This document shows positions 1 through 13,507 of a DNA stretch of 64,000 nt, piece by piece (position 1 is the stretch's first letter; the number at the start of each line of letters is the position of its first letter). Source of the stretch: Patagioenas fasciata. Lineage: Eukaryota > Chordata > Aves > Columbiformes > Columbidae. The stretch lies in contig NC_092520.1 of the NCBI RefSeq assembly GCF_037038585.1, positions 9,130,501 through 9,194,500 of the forward strand, written 5' to 3'. The notes beneath the pieces are model-generated. The model did no database searches and was not told the DNA's origin. It saw nothing but the letters and a program-made list of their open reading frames with translations. The position numbers and the translations under genes are program-made.

Positions 1-200
1 GGCTGCTCCTCTCTGCAGTGCTGCTGGCTGGAATCGTGCCTGGGTGCTCCAGCAGCATCTGCAAAGACATCTTTATCCCAGATTCATCCCATATCCTTCT
101 GCGTTTCCTGTTTCCTCTGTATTTTCACCCTTTAACTTCTATTTCTTCCTTTACAAGCCTAAACCAAAATTGGTTCACATTTTATTTCCACCACTTTTTT

Positions 201-250
201 CCTTTAAAGGTCACTTCCAACCCAAACTATTCTACAATTCCGTGATTCTG
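201..250 (+). repeat. CR1 LINE 3' tail fragment
   Basis: A short degraded match to the extreme 3' end of avian CR1: a GGTCACTTCCAACCCAAACT-like stretch followed by a decayed GTGATTCTG tail. Only about 50 bases are recognisable. Confidence 0.6.
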
Positions 251-3066
251 CGGTTTTTACAACTATGACGTTTCCTTTCACTATCATCTGTAGCAATTCA
301 GGGTAGTGCCAGCTAAGCAAATACCTCAGTTCAGATGAAGCCAGTTTTGGAAGTCTTATTACCCTGAGTGGATTCTTTACCACCACAGCAGCTTCTTTTG
401 CTTTTTTATTGTACGTATATCCAGTTCAAGTTGGCTCAATTTAAGTTCTTCTGCATGTGACTATTGCAGAGATGCCGAGGAGCTTACGCTAAAAGGCAGC
501 AGTAACGCACATTAGCAGTGAAGATTTCTCTTCCCTTGGAGAGAAACAAAATAGATTGGAGACCAGAGGAATTCAAAAAGGTGGTTCAAAGCTGGAATTT
601 GCTTGTTCTTGGCTGGAGTTAGCTCACTGTGATAAAATTACGCAAGTTGTTGCAAACCCTCTGTTTTCAGAGAGAAAACCAGTGACTTTGTACATCTGCT
701 TGCGGAGTTAAATCTTAATGCTTCTACAAAAGCCCCTTGCACAGGGCTTGGCAGGATGGGGGTTTGGTCTTGCAGTGCCACTTCAGGGCAATGCATATAA
801 TAACTGTCACATGGGGAAGAATAACGTCCAGAATACCGTGTAGGGACCTGTCTTGCAAGCCGTCATCAGCAGAACCAAAAAGTCTACCCATATTCTGACT
901 TGTAGTCCTTATCTTTACCTTTTATCCCCCTGCTGGGAGATTAAGAATGCACACACACAAAAATCATGTTTATTTTCTGACTTGTGGTACAGTCCTGGAT
1001 ATCCCACTGCTGATTTCGGTTGTATGTAGTACAGAAATACATACAGAAAGGACTACAAATAAATATAGAACTTCTAGAGAAGTCTGTTCTTTACTTTAAA
1101 TGTGCCCTCTTAGGCATGAAATCTGTTTGTAACTAACGCCAATTTGCTGTGCAATAGGAGCTAGTGTTCGTGCATTGCTTTATATTATATTTGATGGGGC
1201 AGTAAAGCTGTGCTTGCATCTGAAGTAAATGGCAAAATGAAACACTAAGCGGGAAATCCGCATTTTACTAGATGAAAATGCGTCATGTTGAGTTTTGAAT
1301 CGCAAGCAGTGTTATGGGGTAGACTACCTGTTTTGTTAAAGCACAAATGGTGGCAGTCTAAATAATTTTGTGTAAAACTGGGGAACTACAGGGAATGAAC
1401 AAATGTGAGATATTCTGTACCCCCATAAGCACAGTCTGTCTCATGCCATCTCCAAGCCATAGCCTAAAGAAAGAATGTCAAACCCAATATGTATTGAAGA
1501 CACTCATAACATGGTCTTTCTTGTAGCCAAAACTCTCTTCTTTCAGGCCTGTGTGTCAAGATGTTGAACACCTGAGTGTAACTAGCTGGCATTAGCCTCA
1601 GGAAAAGTCTCCTAGTCAGGATGAAAAACATTTGCTCTGTCATATCCCTGCAATTTAAAGGATTAAAACTGCGTGGTGTCCAACAGTGTCAGCCCGCTCT
1701 GGTGTAACACCTTGAAGAGAATTATCTTGCTCGATTTTGATTTTCTTTCTGTTTTCCTTTTCTTTCTCAGACTGTGTCCAGATTCCCATTTGGGCTGTGC
1801 TTTCTCCTTTGCCCATCCCTCCCTGCATCCACCCGCATGCACAGAAACCCAGAAATGCTCTGGACCCCAAAGTGCTGAGGGCTGAGCCTGCAAGTCAGCA
1901 GCCCTTGCAGGGGAGGGATGCTGAGGGGTCGGTGGGCTGTGGGGAACTTTGGCTGGAGTCCTGTATGGGGACATCCTGTTTTCTGTGCTTATTATCTGGA
2001 TGAAAGTGCTGAGTCTCCTTGTCTCCTGGGTTGTAATTGCGTTTTCAGTAACTTCAGCAGCTTCAACGTTTCAGTTCTGGAGTTTGGGAATGGTTAACAT
2101 ATGAGGCTTGTGATACAATTCACAGTGTTTGAGCTGAAAAGTTGTTTGGAAATCTATTTATCTCATGCTCAATACAAAGTGACCTCCTTTTGGTCTGTGC
2201 AGGCTGTAAATGAGAAGGTGGGTGTCTCACCCACAGTCCTGCAGGCACAGCCTGGCCAGGGAGGAGGACGGTGCTGAATCTTCTCCTTTCTGCCTCATAT
2301 CCAAAAAATAAAGGAGCCAAACAAGTTATGCTTCTTATACCTTGTTGCCTTTAGCTGATTTGCATGGGTACCCCTGATTGTGGCTCAGCTTTGTGGACGA
2401 AGTCTGGGGAGGAGCACGGTCTGGTTTGGTTTGTGGAGCAATGAAGGTTCTGCAGCACAAACGTGCGCTGATGCCTGTGACTTCAGTCGGATACAGCCCT
2501 CGGTGTGTGTACACAGCCAGCATTGGAGTAAAATGGCCTGTTTTCAGTACACAGCTGCCTTTTGGGGGATATAAAGGAAGGAGCTTGTGGTTTTCATTAG
2601 AGAAGGGGCTGCTTTCCAGCAAGCCGCTTGTGTGTGGTTGTGCAACTTCTGGTCCCCCTGGTGCAGTCATGGCAGATGGAGGTGGCAGAAAAAAACAACT
2701 CGAAGAGGAGCATCAGTTACAGCATTCTGTAATAAACATTATTCTTTAGGGTCCTGTTGTTCCTTCTGGACAAAAGGCCTTGTGTTGGAGCCTGGGAGAA
2801 GGATATGCAGGAGGGGGAAGGGTTGTAGACAAGACCCACCAAAGAAGACCTGGTAGTGTAATGAGTGATGGAAATCTGTCATGTGGATATCCTCAACTTT
2901 CCAGACTTCTAGCACGCAGCCAAAACCAAAAGGCAGCGTGGCTGGAAGGAGCGGGCTCTCTGGGGACCTGCTTCTGAAGTTGCAGCCAAATCATCTCCCA
3001 CCTATATTCAGAAAATCTCTAAGATGTGTGATTCTGGTCGTGCAGGCAATGTGCAAGGTGTTTTGG

Positions 3067-3518
3067 ATCATAGAGCCATAGAACAGTTTGGGTTGGAAGG
3101 GACCTTCAAAGCTCACCCAGTCCCACCCCTACCATGAGCAGGGACATCTTCACCAGATCAGGTTGCTCAGAGCCCCGTCCAGCCTGGCCTGGGATGTCTC
3201 CAGGGATGATTCATCCACCACCTCTCTGGCCAACCTGGGACAAGGTTTCACCACCCTCAGTGTAAAAAATTTCTTCCTCATGTCTGGCCTGAATCTCCCC
3301 CTCTTTTAGTTTAAAACCATCACCCCTTGTCCTGTCACAACAAGCCCTGCTGAAAATTCTGTCTCCATCTTTCTCATTGGCCCCTTTTAAGCACTGAAAG
3401 GCCACAATAAGGTCTCCCCGGAGCTTCTCTTCTCCAGGCTGAACAACCCCAACTCTCCCAGCCTGTCCTCATAGCAGAGCTGTTCCAGCCTCTGATCATT
3501 TCTGTGGCTCCTCTGGAT
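3067..3518 (-). repeat. CR1 LINE 3' end (minus strand)
   Basis: About 450 bases matching the CR1 3' region in reverse orientation. It opens with the inverted tail (ATCATAGAGCCATAGAACAG) and GGTTGGAAGGGACC, then the inverse of the segment reading CCCTGTCCCAGGTTGGCC, and runs back to the inverse of the TTCAGCCTGGAGAAGAG block. It shares a subfamily signature (GGAGACATCCCAGGCCAGGC) with the copies at 15266-15459 and 41390-41675. Confidence 0.93.
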
Positions 3519-6500
3519 TGTGTTTGTGGGAGCAAATGCCGGGGTGTCTTTGCTGCTGTTACCTGTCTGGCAGATTGAAGCTCACACAAATACCTGTGGT
3601 TTTCAGCTTGCTTTGAGAATGCAGGAAGGCACTCCTGTTAGCAGACATGTGGCAAGAAGCACCACAGTGATGCTGTATTTGGAGCAGGGGAGGGCACTGG
3701 TGCCGCTGCCAGGGTCCCCAGGCTGTGCCCGCAGCCCCCAGAGCCGGTGGCAGAGCCTGGAGCTGAGACCCCCTCCAGCTATTGGAGTTCTGGCTCCCTT
3801 TGGCAGGCAAGAAGCCACACATCTAAAAGCACATGATTCTCATTACCCGCGCCTGGATGTCTGCTGGGCCTGAACTGCCTGGATCCCTCAGAGTCGCTCA
3901 GTAAGAAACAGCAAACATTTTCCCTGGGAAGGAGCAGCTGTTTATATATAGTGTGCAGTGGGTTCACCAGTGATTATTAGGAAAACATTCCTTTCTAGTC
4001 ATTAAAAAAAAAAGGCACTTTTTGTTGTCGTCTTTCCTCTAAAACACACAAGTCAGGGAGTCTGGGATTTTCATTTGCCATGACAACCAGTGAAACTGCT
4101 GAGCCATGTGATTTCTCTATGATTAAATCTTTTTTTTTTTTTTAGAGGCCATGTTGCTACTGGAGTTGGGAAACATCAGGTGTTATTTGTTTTTCTCATG
4201 TAGATTTGGTAGGATTTAATTCGCATGTTTGCTTGGCAGCTCTAGAGAGCTGGGGGATATTGATATTTTCATGATTTATGGTAAGAATGGTGTCTTAGTT
4301 GAGAATTACTGTATTGTACTGAAGTATGTTTTGTTTCTGTTTTGGTGGCTGTTGTTTTGTTTTCCCCTTTGAGACTGTGCGATTACTGAGGGGTCCTGGC
4401 TCCCACAGGACGAAAACCATCGCCGGACCCACCAGTGCTGCTGAACAGTGATGAGGTTCAGAGCCTTGGAGATGTTGGTTTACACAGGATACAAATGGCT
4501 TGGAGACTTTATGAGGCAATAAATCTTTTCCTATTCTTACGCCAGGGCAAGGTTTTGCAAAGGCAGGAAGTGTGATCGACGTGACTCTTGATGCCTGGTC
4601 CATGTGAGGAGTCCTGTTGGCTTCAAGTCTGAGCACTTCACAGGAACCAAAAGCCTGGGGGTGTTGTTACTGGCAGCAAAGCTTGAGCGCCAGCATTTAT
4701 CCTCTCTTTTAAAAATTGCTATCTTCTGCTCAGGAATTTCCCCAGGGTGCCAAATATAGATTCAACACACACACAAAAACCCAGCAAACCCAAGCCCAAG
4801 AGCTGCTCTGTTGCTAAGGAATAAAAATAAATGGTCACAAACATGGTGCTGACGTGCCAAGCTGTGTCCCCATGACCATGTGGCAGTGAGTGTGAAGGTC
4901 CCTTGCTGGGCGGTGACAACACTGCCCAGGCTGCACATGTCATGGTGGCATCAGTGCATCCAGAGGACCGACTACTGTTTAAGTCATCCAAGGGAAATTA
5001 CTTTCTGCTTCCTGAAACTAGTCCCAAAGAGGTCAAAACCTCATTAGGCTGCTGCCAGGAGATCAGTAGTAGCAGTATTTTTATGTAGTATTGTATACAA
5101 CACAGTGATGTCTATATTAGAAAAGCCTGGAGAGGTCATGTTTGTGGTAGGAATATATTTTTGAGCAGAAGTACCAGCTTCAGGAGATCTTGGCTATGTC
5201 ATAGGGCTGTTGACTATTGGCAACATCAAAAGAATGAACGTTGGTGCTGCAGAAGCTGCGGTTGTGCCTTCACTTTCTCTCCAAATGCAAATCTCTGTCT
5301 GCAAATCTCTGCAATAGTTTATTAACCTGTGTAGCTGGAGATGGGGAACAGCTGAGCTGGGAGCAGAGGTGTGCAGAGGTGAAGATGTGATTTATCTGGG
5401 CTGCAGAAATGCTGTGACCAACGCGATCTTTTAATGTCTCTGTGCGTGCACATGCGTCATTTGGTTTTGTGGGCCTCGCCTGCTTTAGTTCTCAAGGTAC
5501 CACTTGCTGCATCAGCTCTAAATAATAAATCTAAAAGTCCCTGCTGCTGGAACGCAGTTTTTAAATTATGTTTTCGGATTTCAGGCTTTTAGGTAAGCTG
5601 TTTGAGTAATGTCCCTGCAGTGGTAGGAGATCGAGAACAGAAAGCTTCCACTGAAGAGCTGCTTTTTTGCTTTTTGGGATTTTGGGTTCAAATTTAACCC
5701 ATGCAGTCTCTTGAATGGCAGCTGGCCCAAAGCTGAAATGAGGTTTTAACTGCAGATAGCAGCCAGTGATCTGTAACTGTATTTTTGCAATGATTTAGAA
5801 CAAATGAAAAGTACTGTAACCACCTGAAAGTAATAAGGGGAACTGAAAACCAGCTACATGTTAGTGTGTGAAGTAAAATTTAACTAAAATATGAATATTG
5901 TTCCTTATTCTATGAGGAGACCTGCAATATCCTTATAAAAATCCATGATAGGAAATTACCATTAGAGATGTACTAGTTACATGAAATATACTTTTTACTC
6001 AAGTGAAATTCTGGGAGCAGGGCTGTGAAAATCTGTTCTACTATCCCACCCCCAAATTGTTTTCCCACTGAGCCTGGGTCCCTCCTGCAGCAGGCAGGGT
6101 GCTGAGTGTGGGCAGGGCTGGGACCCTTCCCTTTGAAGGCAGCAGGGCTTACATCAGCTTAAACCAGCCCTGGAGCTACATCCAAGTCTCTATTCTTTCC
6201 ACTTTCTTCCCCCTCTGAACAGTTTTTTTTTGTGAAACATCTGTTTTTCTGGCAGATACGTGCAGTTAAATCTGTACCATAGTGTTTCTTTGCAGAAATG
6301 CAAAGAATATTCCCTATCAGCTCAGCCACTTGCCAGATGGGCTGGCTGATACCAGCTGAGGGGTTTCCATCAAATAAGAGCATTTTTAGAGAGGAAAACT
6401 TTTTAGAAGGGACAGTGCTAGTACTGGTGGTGCAGTTTTGTTATGAAACAGAAGCATATGTGCTTGGATGCATGAGCATGTGTGATGTTACAGCTATAAT

Positions 6501-7693
6501 GTGCTTCCCATCTGGAAATAAGAGGAGGTGATGAACTGGGGAGCACTGGGGCAATAATGAGCCTAGGACCAGCCTAGACCCATCACCCCAAACTTGACCT
6601 TAGTGGCAGAGGGGCCCCGCTGGTTTTTGAGCCTGTCTTTCAAGGAAGCGGGGACCTGGGAAATGAGCTTCCCTGAGCTGCCCTCATCTTCTCCAGCATC
6701 TTCATCTCCTTCCTTCTGAGGATTTAAATGCTATTGTGTTGCCTCTGCCATCTTAACAGGAGCCTGTAACACTTAACTCTGTTTTATTTCCCCATCACTT
6801 CAAGTTCCAAAAAGCTATCATTTCTGGTGGAGAAACCTTCCTTTAAAATGCATAATTCTTCCCTAAATACCAAAGTGCCATTGCAAATTGCCACCTTTCA
6901 TATTGTGGTGGCACAGGGGTGTGATGCACAGCTCCCATGTGGCTGATGTTGCACGTGTGGTTGCGATAAAGGGGCCTCCAGCTGCAACACAGGATCGTTT
7001 ATTTATTTCCTCATGTAAGTCAAAAAAAACAAACAAACCCTTTTCTCTTAGCAGTCCTACTCTGTAGTAGCAGGCTGTGATATTGAAATAGAAGACACTG
7101 AAGGTTTTGCCTGGGGATGTCAGGCTCTCTCTCGAGTCACCAGGAGGATGCTGCCCCACAAAATCCAGACGCAAATAGCTGATTGAAGGCGAGTTACCTG
7201 CACTGTGCGATTAATGGCCCTAATAATTTTGTGGTCCTTCCTGGAGAAAGCTTCTTCAAGCAATTGCCTTGGAAGGCTCCTTCACTGCCCTTCAGGCTGC
7301 AACATAAAATGCATGAGAGGTGCTAGTTAGGGATCAAGATTGTCTCACTGAAACCTTGTCTATCCTAATGCTTCAGAGATTTTATTATTTTTCCCCCAGC
7401 TTCTGCAGTGCAGGTGTAGTTCTTACAACTGTAGTGTCTTGGGTTTTGTGGTTTTGGCTTTGATCTTGCAAGTGCACGTAGCTGTAGCGGGAATGCATGC
7501 GTCTCCTCTTTGGAGATGTGGTGATATGGGGTGCAGACTGAATCTGGTATGGAGGAGTGGTAGGTCCTGTGTCTGCTCCTCAGAGGGTGTAGCTGTCTGG
7601 ATATTAGTAAAATCAACTCAGTGGATGTTGAAATAGCTTGTCAGAAACAGTGTGCAAAACAGTGTGCAAGACACTGCGGTGTGTTTGTTTTAT

Positions 7694-7882
7694 GGTGAGG
7701 TGGTGAGACGCTGGAACAGGTTTCCCAGAGAAGTTGTGGATGCTGCATCACTGAAGGTGTTCAACGGGAGGTTGGATTGAGGCTCTGAAAAACCTGATCT
7801 GGTTGAAGATGCTCCTGCCCATTGGAGGGGGGGTTGGACTATACGATCTTTAAAAGGTCCCTTCTAACCCAAACCAGTCTAG
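7694..7882 (+). repeat. CR1 LINE 3' end
   Basis: About 190 bases of CR1 3' end: a GAGACGCTGGAACAGG block, the AGAAGTTGTGGATGC block, then GGTTGGACTATACGATCTTT and the CCCTTCTAACCCAAACCAGT tail. The terminal octamer repeats are lost. Confidence 0.9.
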
Positions 7883-9560
7883 GGTTTTTATCTTGCTTAT
7901 TATCAGTTCCCTTTACTGCTGGTATTGCTAATTTATTATTGTATTTTGGGAAGGTTACCTGTTAAGTCTGATATATCTGTCACAAGCCATAGAGGAAAGA
8001 GCCAAAAATGTTTTTGTTTTGTTTTTGTGGATCCTGTTGCCTGTCCTGAACAAAGAGCAAACTCTCATCTTAATATAGCAGTTAGTTTTCAGCTTTCAGA
8101 TTGCTACTGCAGGATGTGTCTGTTGGGCTGGCCCAGTACCAGAGCATTGCACACGGTGCTGTTGACCCCGCAGACCAAGCCACAGGGTACCAAGCACAGC
8201 CCTCCGGACACTGATCTCAGCCATGTGAAAGTGAGATTAGATGAGGCTTAATTAATTGTTACTTCTACTGGGTTTGATGGAGAAGTGATGTAAATCCCAG
8301 TTAATCACAAAACTAACTTGAGCAGAAATCAAGAGGTGGAAATACCTGCTTATTTTCTTAATTAAAAAGTGTTCTTACAAAACAAAACCTTGTTAGAGAA
8401 AATTTTTAGTTAGTTCATACGACAGTTTATGGCATAATCAAAACAATATGGTTAACAGCAGTGAGACATGTCATTGTAGTTTAAACTCAAATAAAAATTT
8501 CTTGGACATAGTTTTATAAGACAAACTATCCAATGTACATATTCATATTTCACAATACATTTATGGGACTAATGTCATTGGTTAATGACATACTTACACT
8601 TACAATACTTCTCTATTTGCAACCTCACTTGAGTCATGGTGTTGTAAATATTTTATTGAAATCCTGTAGTTGTGACAGCTTTTCTGGTATCTTGTCAAAA
8701 ACATTGGTGTCAAGCTGTCTCATCTTGCAAGTGTTTTATCAGAGCCTTGTCACCCAGTGTCAAAACATCTCCACGTATGACTGATGCCACCCAAACCCAT
8801 GCTAGCCCAGTAAACCTAATGCATTAGGAGATTTCTTTGCCTCTTACTTGCTTGATGCACACATAACTTTTTTCTGCAGTGAGGATGAACCATTCCTCCT
8901 CCAGCTTTGCCTCTCTGCTTGTAGTGCTGCTGTCCCCAAAACCCTCACCAGGCTCATGGGAGACACCTGAGGTTCTGCCTGATCCTGCACCTGATTTCTA
9001 AAGGCAAAGCAGTTCTCACCTGAGATGCTGATGAGTTTTCCCATTTCAGGGGGTCAGGTCTAGGTGCAGAAGCTTTATTTCTTGTTGTAGAGAGCTGTGC
9101 TTAGGAAGCTTTCTGGGCTTTTCCATGCGAGGCATGTTCCAGTTAATGCTTGGCTGTAGTTTAGAGAAAAAAAAAAAGTCATTTTGTGTTGTTTTCCTTT
9201 GGGAAGAAGCTGTTGTTTTTTAGTGGATAAACCAGCATTTTTGGCTGGATTTCTGGCAATGCAGTTTTCCACACTTGGAAGTCAGCCTGTCTGCTGCGCT
9301 GGCCGAGTCTTTAACTGCTTCCATGCAAAAATGTGTTGCTGCATAGCGTACAGCTTGGTGGTCCCAGATTTGCTCTAATGTGGCCAACACTAACAGACTG
9401 TTGTGTTGTTTTGAGCATGCATTATTGCTTCTCCATGTCCAGGCATGTCTTGGAAGATGTTTATAAAAGCATGTGTTAGGGTGGCAGTGACTTCTTTGCA
9501 GTCAGAACCCAGCTTCTGCCAGTAAATGGGGTTGTTCTGCTTGGAAACCAAAGTCACTGG

Positions 9561-9934
9561 GTTTGTTCAGCCTGGAGGAGACTGAGGGGAGAGCTCATGG
9601 TGGCTACAGCTTCCTCACAAGGGGAGGAGGAGGGGCAGGGCTGAGTTCTTCACCCTGGTGACCAGTGACAGAACCCGAGGGAATGACAGGAAGATGTGCC
9701 AGGGGAGGTTTAGGCTGGACATTAGGAAAAGGTTCTTCACCCAGAGGGTGCTGGACACTGGAACAGGCTCCCCAGGGAGGTGTCACGGCCCCAAGCCTGA
9801 CAGTGTTCAAGAAGAGACTGGACAATGTCCTCAGACACACGGTGTGAACTGTGGGGTTGTCCTGTGCAGGGACAGGAGCTGGACTCCATGATCCTTGTGT
9901 GTCCCTTCCAACTCAGGACATTCTCTGATTCTAA
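9561..9934 (+). repeat. CR1 LINE 3' end
   Basis: About 375 bases of CR1 3' region starting at GTTTGTTCAGCCTGGAGGAG. It passes GGCTGGACATTAGGAAAAGG and CTGGAACAGGCTCCCCAGGG and ends at the decayed tail TCTGATTCTAA. It belongs to a different CR1 subfamily from the copies at 3067 and 15266. Confidence 0.92.
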
Positions 9935-11042
9935 AGGAACAGTTTTTCTGGGGTGGTGCGCATCCTGGGCGTGCTGCTGCTTGTGTGTAGTTTGGTCAGC
10001 TGCTGCTGTGGCATTATGGATGTACATGTCAGCAGGGGTTTTTTTTATCCTAAAGAAATTAATTTACTATCTGTTATTTTGCAAGTGCTCTGTGTGTGTT
10101 TCTCATTTGTCCTAAGTAATGCAGAAATTGGATTAGTTCATTTATCTGTGTGAGGAGAATCATCATTGCTTAACAGTTCAATCCTCAAATACATTTGATG
10201 GACTATAACTTGCTGTCTGCATGTGATATTTTGCACTTCCCTGGCTGTTCCTGACACCAAAGTGTGTTACAAATGTCACTGATTCTCCCCCTCCTTCCAG
10301 AAGGTGGGAAAGTTGAATGAGGACACTGGACCACAGAAGCTGTGACTTTCTTGGCCTCTCCTGAAGAGCCTTTGGTAGCACTGAGATCCTCAAGGATGTG
10401 TCCAACCCAAACACCACCCATCATTCCCCCATACAGCAAAACATGATTAATGATGTGTTAATGCTGCTTTTGACACCAGAACAAGCAAAGCTCCCCAGAA
10501 GACTTCACCTGTCAGTGGACAGCATGGACACAAAGCCTTTTCACCATTGGGGGATACCAGCAGTATGTGAAGCTCCAAATATCACTCCTAAATATGAGAT
10601 CTGCAAGCTCCAGCATTATGCAAACCAGGCAAATGGAGAGGACAGTGTGCAATAGGTTATCTCTGGAGGTAAAGAGACCTGGTGTCCAGCTGTGAGCCCG
10701 CTCATGTTGAGCATGGACATCACAGTTGAGGATCCCACTGCCCCGAGCTCCTTCTGCCTGGTAAAGCAGAGCTGCTGCTCCAACCTCTTACTTGGCATAG
10801 TGTTGGTGCTGGATTTACCTGCTTGTTTTATGGTGAAGCACCTGTAATTGCATGTCAGTGGATTCCTCTGTAGCACTTTCTTGCACAAGCTCCTGCAGGC
10901 CAAGTGATGTATGAGCTGTGGTCAGATCAAAGTAGTCTGGAAAGGTGCAAATTGTCTGTGGTGGCAAAAGAAGTAAAGGGAAGCGCTGTGTGCTCTGTGC
11001 AGTCATTGATGCAAAACCTCTCAGCTTTGGCTTTTCTGTGTT

Positions 11043-11921
11043 TTATAGAAATCTTTTGGTGAGATGAAACATACATGTGGTATATGAGAACTTGCACCTA
11101 CTGAACTTGCTTGATTTCTCTAGCAGAAATAGTCTGAGCAAAGGGTTGAGGAGCAGGAATCTCTCCAAATCAAATTTTTTGGGTAGGCCTGAGGTTTTAA
11201 TAATATACTGCTTTTTCCAGATATTTTTTTTAAATGTATCTAGACTTTGGAATGACTGGCAGCAGGTCAGCCAGTGTTGATGTGGCTGCCGTGCGTGGGG
11301 AAGCCCAACACCTCCCTGCACTGCGTGTGTAGTTGCTTGATGCCTCCTGAAAGTGCTGGGTGGACTTACTGAGCCTGAGTTTGTCAGTTGTAGTGTGAAC
11401 ACACTGAAAGCCCCATGTACAATGGAGGTGTGTGTGGGGGATAAAAGCTGCTGTGTTTCTGCCCAGGGAACCACACCTAGAGATGTGGTGTTTCTGCTCT
11501 CAGGACCTTCTCCCTTCACATGAGGGACCATCCTCTGATGAAGAGGCACGTGGATGTTGCCAGTGCCCAGGCAATGGGATATTGCTTGCCTGGAATGGCA
11601 AGTGTGATGGGAGGAGATGGGAAATGCTGGGCTTTGCAGTCCTGGGAGCCTGCAATAAATCTTTTTCCCTTGAATTTGGGAAAGACATCCCTGGAGTTTT
11701 AATTTCGCACCAAGCTGAGAGGGTGGAACCTGTGTGCTTGTGGCTTTGACACCAGCAGCACAGAGGAATGGGTAATACAGGCTTTTGGGGGGATAAAGTG
11801 TCTCTCTTCCAGTGTGAATGGAAGCAAAATTAAACCTTGTGAAAGGAGTGAGGAAGAGGGAGCAAGGGAGCAGAAGGAGATCCAGGCTGCTTGTTTGCAG
11901 AAGGGCATGAGCTGGGCTCAT
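11043..11921 (-). other. Unexplained 292-codon open reading frame, probably not a gene
   Basis: An uninterrupted minus-strand frame of 292 codons inside the RAB30 upstream region. The predicted protein has no domain I recognise, no signal peptide and no repeat. Its composition (rich in S, H, Q, P and L without pattern) resembles translated non-coding DNA. It overlaps no CR1 copy that I can see. It is listed because an open frame this long is uncommon by chance in DNA of this composition. Other possibilities are a degraded retroelement or retrocopy, or a lineage-specific exon, and I cannot tell which. Confidence 0.15.
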
Positions 11922-12462
11922 GCTTGCTGAGTGCAGGAGTCCACTTGGGTTGGCATTTGCTTTGGAAATGAAAATATTTTATCCTGAGTTACGTAATGCA
12001 GCAGCACGTCCAGACCTGAGTTCCCTGCAATTTTCTGGCCCACAAGGAATAATTTTCCACTTGAAATATTAGCCTTAGCTTTGAATTTCCTGGCTCATAT
12101 GGCATGTGCGATCAGTGCAATAGCTGTATACATAACTGCTGCTGTTTGAACTTAAGATGTTTGGGTAAATTTGTTTTTGTTTATAGATGTTGGATGATGA
12201 TGAACAGAAAATACTTGTTCATTTAGAATTGTATAAATACATCAAAACCCACCCTGACCTACTGGTTAGATCCAGCAGGTGGAAGAGGCTGCAGATCCTT
12301 CTCTGTGTCTAATTGAAGCAGTTGGTTGTGAGGATTTGAGGTGGGATAGAATTGAGGTGCAAATTATCAGCATTGCTGGCTTAATATATTTTCAGTCTTT
12401 ATCCTTAAAGTGGAGAAGCCTTTGCAGCTGTGCATAGCTCTTTTACCCAGCTCTTTGCTGGG

Positions 12463-13507
12463 TCGGGATGGCTGGACCCAAAAGGTTGTTAAGTCCAAGG
12501 AGTAAAAAGAGTTAAGTCCAGTTGGTGGCCAGTCACAAGTGGTGTTCCCTAGGGCTCAGTATTGGGACCAGTTCTGTTTAGTCTCTCTATCAATGACCTG
12601 GACAACGGAATTGAGTGCACCTTTAGTAAGTTTGCAGATGACACCAAGATGGGTGGGACTGTTGCTCTACTGGAGGGTAGGAAGGCCATACAGAGGGATC
12701 TGGAACAGCTGTATCATTGGGCTGAGGCCAGTTGTATGAGGTTTAACAAGGCCAAGTGCCAGGTCCTGCACTTGGGTCACAACAACCCCAGGCAGCGCTA
12801 CAGGCTGGGGAAGAGTGGCTGGAAAGTGCCTGGAGGAAAAGGGCCTGGGGGTGTTGAGCAACAGCAGCTGAACATGAGCCAGTGTGTGCCCAGGTGGCCA
12901 AAAAGACCAACAGCATCCTGGCTTGTATCAGGAATAGTGTGGCCAGCAGGACCAGGGCAGTGACCATACTGGGCACTGGTGAGGCCAAACCTCGAATCCT
13001 GTGTTCAGTTTTGGGCCCCTCACTACAGGAAAGACCTTGAGGTGCTGGAGTGAGGTCAGAGAAGGGAACGGAGCTGGTGAGGGGTCTGGAGCACAAGTGC
13101 GATGGGAGTGGCTGAGGGACCTGGGGCTGTTCAGCCTGGAGAAAAGGAGGCTGAGGGGAGACCTTATCACTGTCTGCAACTGCCTGAAAGGAGGTTGTAG
13201 CATGGAGGGGGGTTGGTCTCTTCTCCCAAGTAACAAGCAACAGGACATGAGGAGATGGCCTCAAGTTGCACTAGGGGAGGTTTAAACTGGATGTTAGGAA
13301 AAATTTCTTCACAGAAAGAGTTGTAAAGCAATGGAACAGGCTGCCCAGGGCAGTGGCGGAGTCACCATCCCTTGAGGGGTTTAAAAGACACATAGATGTG
13401 GTGCTTAGAGATGTGGTTTAGTGGTGGACTTGACAGTGTTATTTTAATGTTTGGATTTGATGATCTTAAAGGTCTTTTCCAACCTAAATGATTCTATGCT
13501 TCTATAA
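12463..13507 (+). mobile_element. CR1 LINE, longest copy, with 3' end of the reverse-transcriptase ORF
   Basis: A 5'-truncated CR1 of about 1 kb. The 5' part keeps part of ORF2: a frame from 12562 reads [15 protein letters not shown] and then the catalytic FADD box (12631-12642), the CR1 form of the YXDD reverse-transcriptase motif, followed by a coding stretch that degenerates after about 90 codons. The 3' part is the usual CR1 3' UTR (AAACTGGATGTTAGGAAAAA, then GGAACAGGCTGCCCAGGGCA) and the element ends with GATTCTATGCTTCTAT. Frameshifts and the missing 5' end make it a dead fossil. It shares subfamily features (CACTGTCTGCAACTGCCT, TTTAAAAGACACATAGATGT) with the copy at 40470. Confidence 0.93.

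Noticed and set aside
12562-12963. Open frame that looks like a reverse-transcriptase gene
   Set aside because: It is the decayed 3' part of CR1 ORF2 inside the repeat at 12463-13507 and not an independent gene.
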